Shown one piece after another: positions 1 through 8,966 of a stretch of DNA of 64,000 nucleotides. The DNA comes from Piezodorus guildinii. Lineage: Eukaryota > Arthropoda > Insecta > Hemiptera > Pentatomidae. Below the pieces are notes generated by a model. It saw only the letters and a program-made list of their open reading frames with translations. It did not search any database and had not been told where the DNA came from. The DNA lies in assembly GCA_023052935.1 (NCBI GenBank), contig CM041297.1:8839327-8903326 (forward strand). The letters are read 5' to 3'. Position numbers and translations under genes: made by a program. The stretch's first letter is position 1; every line of letters starts with the position of its first letter.

Positions 1-836
1 TATATTAACCATATGGCAGATCTGAATGTTTAAGTTAACCTTTCTCGGTTGCAACCTCCATGCAAACTCAATGCTGAAAACTGCATTGAATAAGTGGTTA
101 CTATATTTAATATACATTTCATATTAATCAATAATATGAATCAAATTTTAAAATTTGAATTAAAATACAAATCATTTACTACATCAATGTAATCAGTTAA
201 ATTACAGATCTGATTAAATTCCAACATATTTCTTATTTTTCATTTCAGTATAGCAAAATCCCACCTGAATGTTTGGGCGTCAGAAAATTAAATTGTAAAA
301 GTTTTTAATAGAGATTCAATATGAATATTGTAATTATTTCATTCACTCGAATTGTCAGGGATGAAATCATAATTGTTTGAAATTATAAATCAAATAAGGG
401 GAGTTGGATAAATATATATTTTTTTAAACATATTTTATTGAAATTTTATATACATATACAATACCTAGAATGGATGAATTAGGATAAATATCAATCAAAT
501 AATATTGTTGATAGTTTTAATTCTAGCTTATTTTAAACTTTCGAAGTTCAATGCATATATTTTATAAATATAAAAATACATTATTATAAATTACAACTCC
601 GAGAATGCTGGTTTCTATAAGTCTATTAATTTTTATTCCTTGATTAGTTAAAGATATTGTTTTCCAAACTATTCGGGCTCCAGAAAAACACATAGTAGTA
701 TTCATCGCTTAACTAATGGATACTATAGAGCACAAAATCTAAAATAATAAGAACATTCTTATAAACAACTATTTGGAACATATTTATCTTGTAATAATAT
801 GGATTTATTTGTTCGTTCAAGGGTTTGTTTCACTTT
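1..836. other. AT-rich intergenic DNA, no gene seen
   Basis: No open frame or recognisable domain. A stretch at about 597-680 is a diverged copy of about 1819-1905 (both read through a Ctgttttcc/attgttta segment and end near 'cgggctccag' or 'ggacgccag'), so part of this tract is an unnamed repeat. Nothing else can be supported. Confidence 0.5.
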
Positions 837-848
837 ATGCTACTATAG

Positions 849-1161
849 GGAGGGTGCGGTCTAGTGGATAGAGCACTAGTCTATTATTCTGCGGGTTCTG
901 GGTTCGAATCAAACCTGTGGCAGAATATTATTTATTCTGTTGATTCAGTCGGGGGTTGACCCTAGGGTATGGAGACCCTCCTAGGGTAGGCCTCTATAAA
1001 GTTGGTACCCACCAAAATAATTAGGAAAAAATTTGGCGGCTAAGCGTGATTCAGGCATAATCACCTTATTGCACTGCCGATGCTAAAAATGAACAGTACA
1101 AATCTCTATATGTACTGAGCCCAAGAACCATCATCGGTTGTAGTAGTACAGGTTTTTGTTA
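849..1161 (+). mobile_element. tRNA-derived SINE with 12-bp target duplication
   Basis: A tRNA-like head with a pol III A box (around 857-880, ending in gagcactagtct) and a B box (gggttcgaatcaa near 899-911) is followed by a 230-bp unrelated body. The copy is bracketed by the identical 12-mer atgctactatag at 837-848 and 1162-1173, which I read as the target-site duplication. A related uninterrupted sequence near 7130-7165 shows what the empty site looked like. It has no acceptor-stem pairing, so it is a SINE and not a tRNA gene. Confidence 0.8.
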
Positions 1162-1437
1162 ATGCTACTATAGCTAATCGGACGATGCTATAATAATATG
1201 GATATATTTGTTTTTCTTTCACTAACCTGTGAATAGAATATACTGTAAGGCAAAGAATTGCGATGTTAAATTTATAAAACTGAATTAGGTTTTCGAATTT
1301 TCACATGAAATACAACTTCCAGGGTACCGTGAGACCAAATAATTAAGTCGCGCTAAAATATTTGAGTGTTTGTGGCAAGTATAGCTCAAAAGAAAACGTC
1401 ACACGAAACTGGAATTTAACATTTTAAAAAACTAATG

Positions 1438-1750
1438 GAAAGCCCGTGGCTGAGTTTCTAGCGAGCTAGTCTTTCATGCTAAAGGTTTTGAGTTCGAATC
1501 CCAAGTACTGGCGGAACTTTTTCAAGCATACGTTATAATAGGGATTCACTCACAGCCTCTGTTACGGGTATGTGAAGACCCAGTCAGCTGGCGTAGGGAG
1601 TGATGAACCTGCCCTATAAGCTTTCATCGAGAATCGTGAGTGTATTGTACCAGCAGAATACACCACGCGGCCAAGGGCCTACATGGCCTGTAGCGCTAGC
1701 AAAAAAAACAACTATACGCCTGGGATGTTGTACCAACTTTTTAACAAAAA
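1438..1750 (+). mobile_element. tRNA-derived SINE, second family
   Basis: Starts with a tRNA-like head: agcccgtggctgag supplies the A-box region and gagttcgaatccc near 1488-1500 is a good B box. A ~250-bp body ends in an A-rich tail around 1740-1750. The head resembles the minus-strand copy at about 57900-58085. Flanks share aaaaaact-like sequence that may be a target duplication, but this is not clean. Confidence 0.7.
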
Positions 1751-2550
1751 AACTTAATATGGTCTTCCACCCAAAAGTTATGAAGCAAAACCTAACTTGA
1801 AATAGCTATTATTATTATGAGAACTCCAAGCATACTAGATCCTATAAGAATGTTAATTTTCATTCCTTAATGGTTAAAAATATTGTTTACCAGACGGTTT
1901 GGACGCCAGTTTTTTTCTTTTTATTTATGGAGCTATTTTTTTTTTCATAATAGAACATTCTTTCTTTGATCTTGATTTTTTTTTTTCGGAAACAAATTAA
2001 GGAAATATATTTATTTATGTTCTTTTATTTTTTTGAAGTGGTAAATACAATCTTTGTTCTACAATTAGAAATAGCTGTCGTGCCATTATTAACAACAATG
2101 GTATCATTATATTATAAAAAAAGAAGCTATCAAAGTACTGGGAACTGAAAACAGCTTGAAAAGAAGAATGATTTAATTGTTTATATTAAATGAATGGTTT
2201 ATTATTTAACCTACAGCGCACTTTCATTTTATGTTGATGAATCATAATTAGAGCTTCTGTGTCCAAAACGCTCCTAGTTTTGAACTTATCACTAATATTT
2301 ATAAAATTCTTGATTATTTTGTTTAATATTTCCGAATATTTTCTTCTTTATTGTGAAATAATCATTCCTGATTTCAAGTGTAACTCAAACACTCAAAATA
2401 TGCCTTCAAAAACCATTTTAATATCATTAATTAATACAGTTTCTTATATTCAAGACATATTATGGAAAATATTAAAAATGCGATCAGTTATAAAACATAT
2501 ATATCCGGGCGGAAATAGGGTTATAAGATGTTTATATGAAAAAAAAAATT
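1751..2550. other. AT-rich tract, no gene seen
   Basis: Contains the second copy of the short repeat at about 1819-1905 and long T/A homopolymers. Open stretches here are low-complexity and do not resemble proteins. Confidence 0.45.
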
Positions 2551-3240
2551 ATTTAATAATAATAATAATAATACATTCTTTATTTATTCTGGGACAAATC
2601 CCTTCAGAATAATATTACAGAAAAACAAAATTACAGCTCCAGTGTCCTAGAGTATAAACCAAAAAAAAAAAAAAAAAACTACAGAAATAACAAGAAAATG
2701 AATAATAGTAATAAATGAATAGGTGGCTTCTTATAATAATTTAGAAAAACAAACAAAACAATTTTGAGAAGAATAAAAAAAAAATAAAAAAATGTTCATA
2801 CATAAAGTGCAAAATAAATTCATAATGTTTGTGAAAATGTGGTAAATTATCGTTTCTCTTTGTTCCATTTACCGATTATTATTGAAATTTACAAGTCAGT
2901 TGGGATCATTTGAGAATTGGGTGGACAGGAAGTGTTTGAACTAACGAGATTTGAAGGTAGGAAGAGAATTGAAATGACGGATATCAGAAAGAATAGAATT
3001 CCATACGAACGAGGATCGGATAAGGAACGATCTGTCGAAAGATCCGGTTCGATGAGGCGTTGTATGCAGATCTGAAGGCGGCGAACGAGTGTTGCGGGAG
3101 TGGATGGAGGATTTAAATGAGAATATGTCAGAGATATACGATGGCCGTTGAGATCGGAGAACTTGGAAGAGAAAGGATGCCAGGAAGTACTCAGAACGGT
3201 AGGAAGGGTAAAGCCACTTCAACTCTTCGTAGAATCGGGT
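2551..3240 (-). mobile_element. 5'-truncated LINE ('LINE-B'), 3' end of ORF2 and tail
   Basis: On the minus strand, 2941-3222 encodes a 93-residue piece with the typical end of a LINE ORF2: R-T-G-S-F-D-R-S-F-L-I-R-S then V-W-N-S, then F-K-S-R. The 3' UTR ends near 2560 with a stretch that reads 'attctgggacaaatccc' on the + strand, followed by an (AAT)n tail. The same ORF end and tail recur at 19554-20300 (-) and 62500-62980 (+), and the tail alone at 38635-38740 (-). Clade CR1/L2-like is my inference from the WN.LP-type ending. Confidence 0.75.
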
Positions 3241-3269
3241 TACAGAGGTGTCTCTAGATATCCCAAAGA

Positions 3270-3885
3270 TGAAAAATTATTTATTGATATTTACAACTTT
3301 ATTAATTAATACACCAAGTAAATGAGCTATGAGATAAATACATGAAGAGATGCTGTACATTGGCAGTTGGTAATCTAAACTAGAAGGTCTCGAAGCCATC
3401 TTCTTTTCAAACGCCTCGGAGGATTGTCAGGAATGGAAGAGGGGACAAGGATTGAAACTAGTGGGAGTGGAGTTTGTCATGGAAATATTGATACCTGGTT
3501 CGGGCCAAATCTGCTATATATGGAACATTAAGGTCTTTGTGGATGAGTTTGTTAGTGACAAAGTAAGGAGTATTGAGGATTTTTCGAGGGAGTAGATGAG
3601 CCTTTTGTAGTTAAGTGGAAGGTTAACGCGTCTGTCTAGTAAGAGTTGAAGTGGTCGAAAGTGGCGAGCAGTTTCTTTACGTTTCGGCCTAGTGTGCACT
3701 TCACGATGACATTGTTGGGTGGTGGAGTTGGATGTTCGGAATCCAAACTGGTGGTTCGGGATTATGTGATTTTATTCTAGGATTTTGGTGTAGGCGTTTT
3801 AGGATGAGTATTCCCAGGATTTTACCTATTATAGGTAAAAGAGAGATAGGGCGGTAGAAAGAAGAGGGTTCTAGCGGCTAAATAT
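3270..3885 (-). mobile_element. Jockey-type LINE relic, ORF2 C-terminus
   Basis: Minus-strand, frame-broken end of a Jockey-type ORF2. Around 3395-3420 the complement encodes the family's closing P-R-R-L-K-R-R-W-P-R-like motif, and 3514-3699 retains an L-D-R-R...N-Y-K-R-L-I-Y segment. Related relics lie at 13760-14275, 23085-23640, 24283-24700, 53035-53620, 56575-57090, 58630-59270 and 63425-63690. Dead copy. Confidence 0.7.
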
Positions 3886-3889
3886 AAAT

Positions 3890-4735
3890 TAAAATAAAAA
3901 ATTTGGTACTTACAACACACAACATTCACTTACTTCCGTTGTTAAAATCAATTGAAGAATTATTAAATACAGTTTAATATTACAGAGATGAAAAGAATGT
4001 TTAAAATTCGATAGAAACATGGTATTTAATAAATAATAAATTATATTATTATCTACAACAATCTGTTAGTTTTATCGGCTTCTCATCATTCCCCATTAAC
4101 TTTCACAAATTCATGCTCCAGATAATATTTGTTTCTAAAATCTTTAGCATTCTTTAGCTAGCAATTATATTATTCGTCTAAATTGCTGTTATTATGTTGA
4201 AATATATAAAAATTGCTTTAAAAAATATTTTGCTCTTTTCTCCTTCAGTTTAATATTTAATTTGTTTAACTTTTTATTATTCCCGATTTTTATTAATGCT
4301 AATAAGTTGATATGGTTGTTGTTGTTTATTCATCGGCATTTAAGCCCTGTCAGACTAATTCAATCAGAATGGAACCTGTCTGATATTAAGTCCTGTAAAT
4401 TTTACATTAAAATAGTCAGTTTAATTAAATTCATTTTAAAAAACCATAAAGAGGTTCAAAATATATTGCATTAAGTGGCTCTTCGGGTGTGCCGATCTTG
4501 ATGAAAATATTGTTGGAACATCTTGGGCATTTAGTTGCCTTAAATATAAAATTTCAATTTCGTACGAATTCTCGTTTTTGTGCCACACACACGGATACAC
4601 AGCTCTTTTTTCGCGACTTGGTTATTTGGACTTACGGAACCATAAAACGTGTATTTCCGTTGAAAACTGAGATACGGAAATTTTCACGATCGCAATACTT
4701 TCCCTTTCTATATATAGTAAGTGAAAGTAAAAACT
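3890..4735 (+). repeat. Interspersed repeat family A, copy 1
   Basis: A ~0.85-0.9 kb repeat seen at least eight times here. Landmarks in order: a 'ggta..taacacacaac' start, 'catttaagccctgtcagact', 'ggtaca/tgcattaagtggctcttc', 'gaaaatattgttggaacatc', 'acttggttatttggact', 'acgtgtatttccgttgaaaa', and an end in 'agtaagtgaaagtaaaa'. No coding capacity is conserved, so it is probably non-autonomous. I cannot assign it to a superfamily. Confidence 0.8.
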
Positions 4736-4913
4736 CATTAAAAAAAACTATTAAGGCTCAACATATCTAGCAATGAAGTCAACATATATTAGCAAGATCA
4801 TATCTTGCGCCGAAAGACTAGAAGTTGAGCAAGGAGTCAGAAGTGTGAAAGCGTAAAAATGATTGGTTAAAAGGAAGATTCAATATGACATCAAATTATT
4901 AATTGGTTTGTAT

Positions 4914-5296
4914 ATCTTCCGAAAACAGTTTATTTTAATAAACTTTAAACGAGTCAACGTTTCCGGGACCTTTTCCATCATCAGGACTAATTGAGTCGTT
5001 TAAAAGTTAAAATATCCATTTTTAATTAAAATTTTGTCAATAATTTATGTTGTTAATTTTTTTTTTTTTTAAATTACCACTAAGGGACAACACTTAGTTT
5101 TTATCATGAGTGTTTTTCCTTAGTGATAATTAAAAAAAAAAAATAAACAATTTTAACAACATAAATTATTGGCAAAATTTTAATTAAAAATGGATATTTT
5201 AATTTTTAAACGACTCAGTGAGTCCTGATGATGGGAAAGGCCCCCAAAACATTGACTCATTTTAAAGTTTATTGATATAAACTGTTTTTGGAAGAT
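4914..5296. repeat. 383-bp palindrome with hammerhead-like motifs in both arms
   Basis: The left arm (about 4914-5100) is the reverse complement of the right arm (about 5112-5296) with only scattered mismatches; the loop is about 10-15 bases near 5105. Each arm carries a ctgatgatgg...aaaac/gttgactc motif (minus strand around 4955-4990, plus strand around 5223-5262) that resembles a hammerhead ribozyme core (CUGAUGA then GAAAC). Such motifs are known in the pseudo-LTRs of Penelope-like elements, and a Penelope-type GIY-YIG frame lies 500 bp downstream. Whether the motif folds or cleaves is untested; the right arm has lost the GAAA. Confidence 0.75.
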
Positions 5297-5299
5297 TTA

Positions 5300-5795
5300 G
5301 AAATCAACTTATTATATGGTAAATAGGCGAGTTTTTGTAGACTCTACAGAAAAGGCATTTCACAAATAAACGCAATGAAACCTGATATCTGAACCTGGAC
5401 CGTCGCTCAGATGAGTAAGATAGGCGATAATTATTGATAAATCTTATTTTTTCTTTAGCTTTCATATTCTAAAAGATAAAATTATCATGAAAATAAAGAT
5501 AAGATATCTACTTTTTTTTAATTATTTTATTTCTTTTTTTTTTTATTAAGTCAAACGATGTAATTTTACCTTTAGGAATATAAGGCTTGTTTTTATGGGC
5601 AAAGTAATCAAGAAATAAAGGGAAAAGATTCTCTCCTTTGAGTCAAAAATCCTTTTCTATTGCGCATTTCCATTTAAAGGAGGGAAATAAATAAAATATA
5701 ACTAGGAGTAAGCGATATAGAAATACGAAGAAAAATTGCGCAATATCCTAATAAACAAATTTCTACATCAACAAAAAAATGAAAAATAACAAAAG
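5300..5795. other. AT-rich gap, no gene seen
   Basis: Poly-A/T rich sequence between the palindrome and the GIY-YIG frame. It could be the remains of the same Penelope-like element but shows no reverse-transcriptase motif. Confidence 0.4.
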
Positions 5796-6146
5796 ATGAC
5801 AAATGTCATTTATAAAATAGATTGTAAAAATTGTGCAAATAAATCATATTATGGACAAACGTCGCAGTGGCTCCATAAGAGAGTACAGCAACATAAACAA
5901 AACTGTAACTCGAAATGCACAAAATCAAAATTGGCTACAGGTTTGTCACAACACTGCGATAAACATAAACATATTTTTGATTTTGATAATATCTCGGTCC
6001 TACACAAGGAAGAAAACATAAATAAACGGAGAATCATAGAATCAATTTATATAACAAAAAATTTAGAAAAATCAGTTAACCACCAAACAGACGTTGACAA
6101 CCTAAACACCTTTTATGCAAGTACTATCGAGAGAGTAAATATATAA
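5796..6146 (+). pseudogene. GIY-YIG endonuclease domain of a Penelope-like element
   Basis: 116 codons. The N-terminus reads V-I-Y-K-I-D-C-K-N-C-A-N-K-S-Y-Y-G-Q-T, i.e. the GIY half and the YIG half (here YYGQT) of a GIY-YIG nuclease, with the C-x2-C knuckle (residues about 10-13) characteristic of Penelope-like elements inserted between them. R29 and H33 region and E-S at about residue 83 fit the downstream conserved Arg/His and Glu of the fold. No reverse transcriptase lies upstream, so this is the 3' end of a 5'-truncated Penelope-like retroelement. The frame ends with E-R-V-N-I and a stop. Function in the parent: nicking the target for integration. Confidence 0.85.
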
Positions 6147-6560
6147 ATCCTTTGGCATCCCCACCCCAAGTTCAGTCGCGCACGAGAACACCTAAAAGGC
6201 GGCTGAAAACTGTTAAGTAAGTTGGAAAAAATGTTTCTTTTCTTTTTTGAATAAATAGATCCCCTTTTTCAATGGATGATGAAAAATAATATGATATTTT
6301 TGAATACAGGTTTTTTTTTTTGAAAAATGACATTTTAAAAAAAATTATGACGACGCTGCTGAAAAGCGGTAAAATTAAAAGATAATGGAGATGGATATGC
6401 ATGGTAGGTGACATAATTATTAAAAATAATTTATTATATGTTGTTGTAATTGAATTGTTGGAAATATATAAATGCAATGAGATTTTAATTGATTACAGAA
6501 GCTTGAAAATGGCCCTAGAGGCTGAAACGTCGCGATACTGGAATAAATAAATTGTTTAAA
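6147..6560 (+). mobile_element. 3' region of the Penelope-like element
   Basis: Follows the GIY-YIG stop. Around 6493-6528 it carries a degenerate hammerhead-like core (ttgaaaatgg...gctgaaacgtcgcg) followed by aataaataaattg. This matches the expected order of GIY-YIG frame then pseudo-LTR with ribozyme. Several core positions deviate, so activity is unlikely. Confidence 0.5.
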
Positions 6561-6774
6561 AAAAATATCCAAGAATTTCTTTTGCAAATCGGCCTGATAA
6601 TTATCGAATGAAAAATAACGCTCGAGGAGAAAGAGAAAATTAAGCATCCTAAATATAAGAGAAAATAAAAACATCCATTTTAATTTTTCAAATATAGATA
6701 AATCCTTTCAAACAGAATAATACGAATCATAATGCCGAAATTCTGCTAGAGAACCAAAAATTGGAAACCTAAAC

Positions 6775-6900
6775 ATTACGAGATCGAGCCTCGGTACCGG
6801 GAGGACTTTTATCCCGGCATTTATATCCCGCCCTCACTCTCTGGTCCGAGAAACCCCCGTATAGCCTTCAAAGGCCAGATAGGGGTGAACTAAAAAAATG
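6775..6900 (+). mobile_element. SINE fragment
   Basis: gagatcgagcctcgg resembles a pol III B box. The following ~100 bp (ccgggaggactttta ... gaaacccccgtatagcc) match, in the opposite orientation, the SINE at about 31600-31800, which shares the gtttctcgg / cccccgtat segment. The head with the A box is missing or too decayed to see. Confidence 0.55.
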
Positions 6901-7177
6901 CCGAAATTCAGTCAAAAAAGAGCGACTAATTTAATTCTTTCAATTTATTAATTCTTTAAGGTTAGAGCAATTATTAATTCTTTGAAGGATAGACCAATCT
7001 TTTAAAAAAGTTATAGCGTTAAAAATGTCCGAACTTTCATAATACAAAGGGTAGGTTCATCAAAAAAATTTAATATGTGTAACACCAACTCATACAATCT
7101 ACAGTTTTGTTGTTGTTTATTTATTTAAGGTCACTTTATGCTACTATGGATAACCGGACGATGCTACAGGGGGAGTC

Positions 7178-7370
7178 CTAAATTTTGCCTTTCCAGGTTT
7201 TATTAGGATCATAAAACCTAATAATAAGGCGAAATACGGCGATAAACGGCATAACTAAAGATTTTTTACTCCCTTTAAAAAATCCTAGGATCACCTGTGG
7301 GTTTGAGCCCGTGACTTCCGACATAGGAGGCTGTTATGCTAGCCACCCAGCTACAAGTGATCCCCCATCT
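7178..7370 (-). mobile_element. tRNA-derived SINE, minus strand
   Basis: The complement starts gggggatcacttgtagctgg, continues with an A-box-like gtggctagcataac and a B box (gggctcaaaccc, near 7300), and runs into a body ending near 7178. Six bases, ctacag, occur on both sides (about 7164 and 7371) but are too short to be a firm target duplication. Confidence 0.6.
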
Positions 7371-7415
7371 ACAGTCATATTCAGATTACGATGACATAAT
7401 ACACGATAATATATC

Positions 7416-7598
7416 AGTTAAGGATAGGAGTCGGGCAGTATTAGCCTTAATACCATCTTGGGATGTAAACAACATCCCAAACATATAAAAGGAGGATTAC
7501 TTTCATGAATAAAGCAGTATTGTTTCTGGAACCGTGAGTGTTGTTTCTTCTTAACCTTTTCCTTTTTTTTAATTCATTTGTCTCGACCAAGCATAACT
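7416..7598 (+). repeat. 5' LTR of Ty3/gypsy element
   Basis: 183 bp, agttaaggataggag to accaagcataact, with the inverted ends agtta/taact. Contains a TATA-like catataaaagg near 7483 and an aataaa at about 7508. I found no difference from the 3' LTR. Confidence 0.93.
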
Positions 7599-7617
7599 GG
7601 TGCGGAAACCCGGGAAC
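7598..7617 (+). promoter_or_regulatory. Primer binding site
   Basis: tggtgcggaaacccgggaac begins with TGG at the LTR boundary and would pair with the 3' end of a tRNA ending in CCA. I could not name the tRNA with confidence. Confidence 0.75.
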
Positions 7618-7735
7618 TCAGAACGGGCAGGCTATCGCAGTAAGTGACTCGTTTTTTTTATCCGCCGTATATATTCGAAGTTTTATTTTTATTTTTTCTC
7701 TTCCGTAATTTCTCCGAAAAACCAAGAAAAAAACA

Positions 7736-8617
7736 ATGGACGGCTTGATAAGACCAGCGGTTTTGAATATACAGGAAAACCCGCAAGTCCAGGAAGTTCA
7801 GCCACCGCCTGTGCCGGAACTCCCTCCGTTACCCAGGAATACTCTAGCGGAAGCACATGCTAATGCCATGGCATGGATGAGGATTAAAACGGCGACATGC
7901 CAAGATCTGAGGAAAGCCATTTCGGATCTGGAACGTTTCGGTGGCGAGGTAGGTGACTTAAACCACTTCCTTAAGGGCGGAGATCGTCTCAATGCAAGGA
8001 TCGAGGCTAAGGTAGAAGAAGACCTACTACCCCAGGGGGACGCCGAATCTTTGAGGGCGGCCTTAGTTTGTCGCGTGAGACGTAACATCTTGAACCAGAT
8101 CCAGGCGGACGAAGAAACACCATGGCCGATAGTCAAGGAAAGATTGAAGAAAGCCTTCGGCGGAGGACGCTGGACCCCGGAAGAGGATATCTTCCAGATG
8201 TTTCGGGAAAGATGTTCACCTCGCCAGACAGCCGGGCAATATGCGGGAATCCTACTTGCAAGATACAATAGGATAACCGAGAAGATGCGGGAGACAATGA
8301 GTGCGCCCGAGGTAGAAGGTCGGATGAATTTCCTATCGACGATTCTCAAGGTGCAGCTGGCCAAAGAAACTGGAAAGAGAGACTCCCTACCGCGGGATCG
8401 CACATTCATCGAGTGTGCCCAGGATATGGTAGATTCCAGCGCTAGAGAAGAAGAATCCAGGATGGAAATAGAGGAACCAGGATGGACGTCCTCGGAACAC
8501 GCAGACAACCTGGAGAAGGAAAGATCAGGCGTATGGAACCAGAGACAGACCTACGGCGGGAGGAGAAAGGAGGTCAGGACAACAGCGAACGAGGAATGGG
8601 TTTCGAAGAGACGATAG
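7736..8617 (+). CDS. gag: Gag (capsid part) of Ty3/gypsy element
   Basis: 293 codons starting at the first good ATG after the leader. It is proline-rich at residues 12-35, then has a helical capsid-like region with W-P-I-V-K-E-R-L and E-E-D-I-F-Q-M-F-R-E-R segments typical of Metaviridae Gag, and a basic, glutamine-rich end. Gag forms the particle that packages the element RNA. The frame stops just before the zinc knuckles, which continue in the +1 frame, so either a programmed +1 shift or an indel separates capsid from nucleocapsid. Confidence 0.88.
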   Translation: MDGLIRPAVLNIQENPQVQEVQPPPVPELPPLPRNTLAEAHANAMAWMRIKTATCQDLRKAISDLERFGGEVGDLNHFLKGGDRLNARIEAKVEEDLLPQGDAESLRAALVCRVRRNILNQIQADEETPWPIVKERLKKAFGGGRWTPEEDIFQMFRERCSPRQTAGQYAGILLARYNRITEKMRETMSAPEVEGRMNFLSTILKVQLAKETGKRDSLPRDRTFIECAQDMVDSSAREEESRMEIEEPGWTSSEHADNLEKERSGVWNQRQTYGGRRKEVRTTANEEWVSKRR

Positions 8618-8963
8618 GAAGTGCCACGGTTGCGGAAAGCAGGGACATCTGGTGGCCCAGTGTCCCCGTACTAAATGTTTTGAATGCGGAACCGAGGGGC
8701 ACATAGCCAGACAATGCCCGTATATGGTTAGAAGGCCAAATGCCTCGCGGGATGAACCGATGGAGGTAAATATGCAGAAGATAAAGAGAACTCGCATCCC
8801 CTCTCGAAGAAGCGGACCTTCAGGAGAGGTCACCGAGGCTTCGGATACTTCGGAGACGGATGGTGAAGAACCAGGGAGCAGCGGCAGTGGAGGAGAGGGA
8901 GGCAGCAGGTGGAGCCACCCGCGACGAGCAGCAGCCGGAAGGAGGCAGAGAGCTGGGATCTGA
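8618..8963 (+). CDS. Nucleocapsid zinc knuckles, +1 frame relative to gag
   Basis: Two CCHC knuckles in tandem: C-H-G-C-G-K-Q-G-H-L-V-A-Q-C and C-F-E-C-G-T-E-G-H-I-A-R-Q-C, followed by an acidic, serine/glycine-rich linker. They are in the +1 frame relative to gag, in the same frame as pol, and are separated from pol by a single TGA at 8961-8963. Nucleocapsid binds genomic RNA. The TGA could be a readthrough site or a mutation. Confidence 0.85.
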
Positions 8964-8966
8964 GGA

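Noticed and set aside
849..935. tRNA gene
   Set aside because: Pol III boxes are present but acceptor and anticodon stems do not pair; it is the head of a SINE. The same holds for 1438, 7300 and 58050.
1600..1800. 66-codon frame
   Set aside because: Lies in the body of a SINE.
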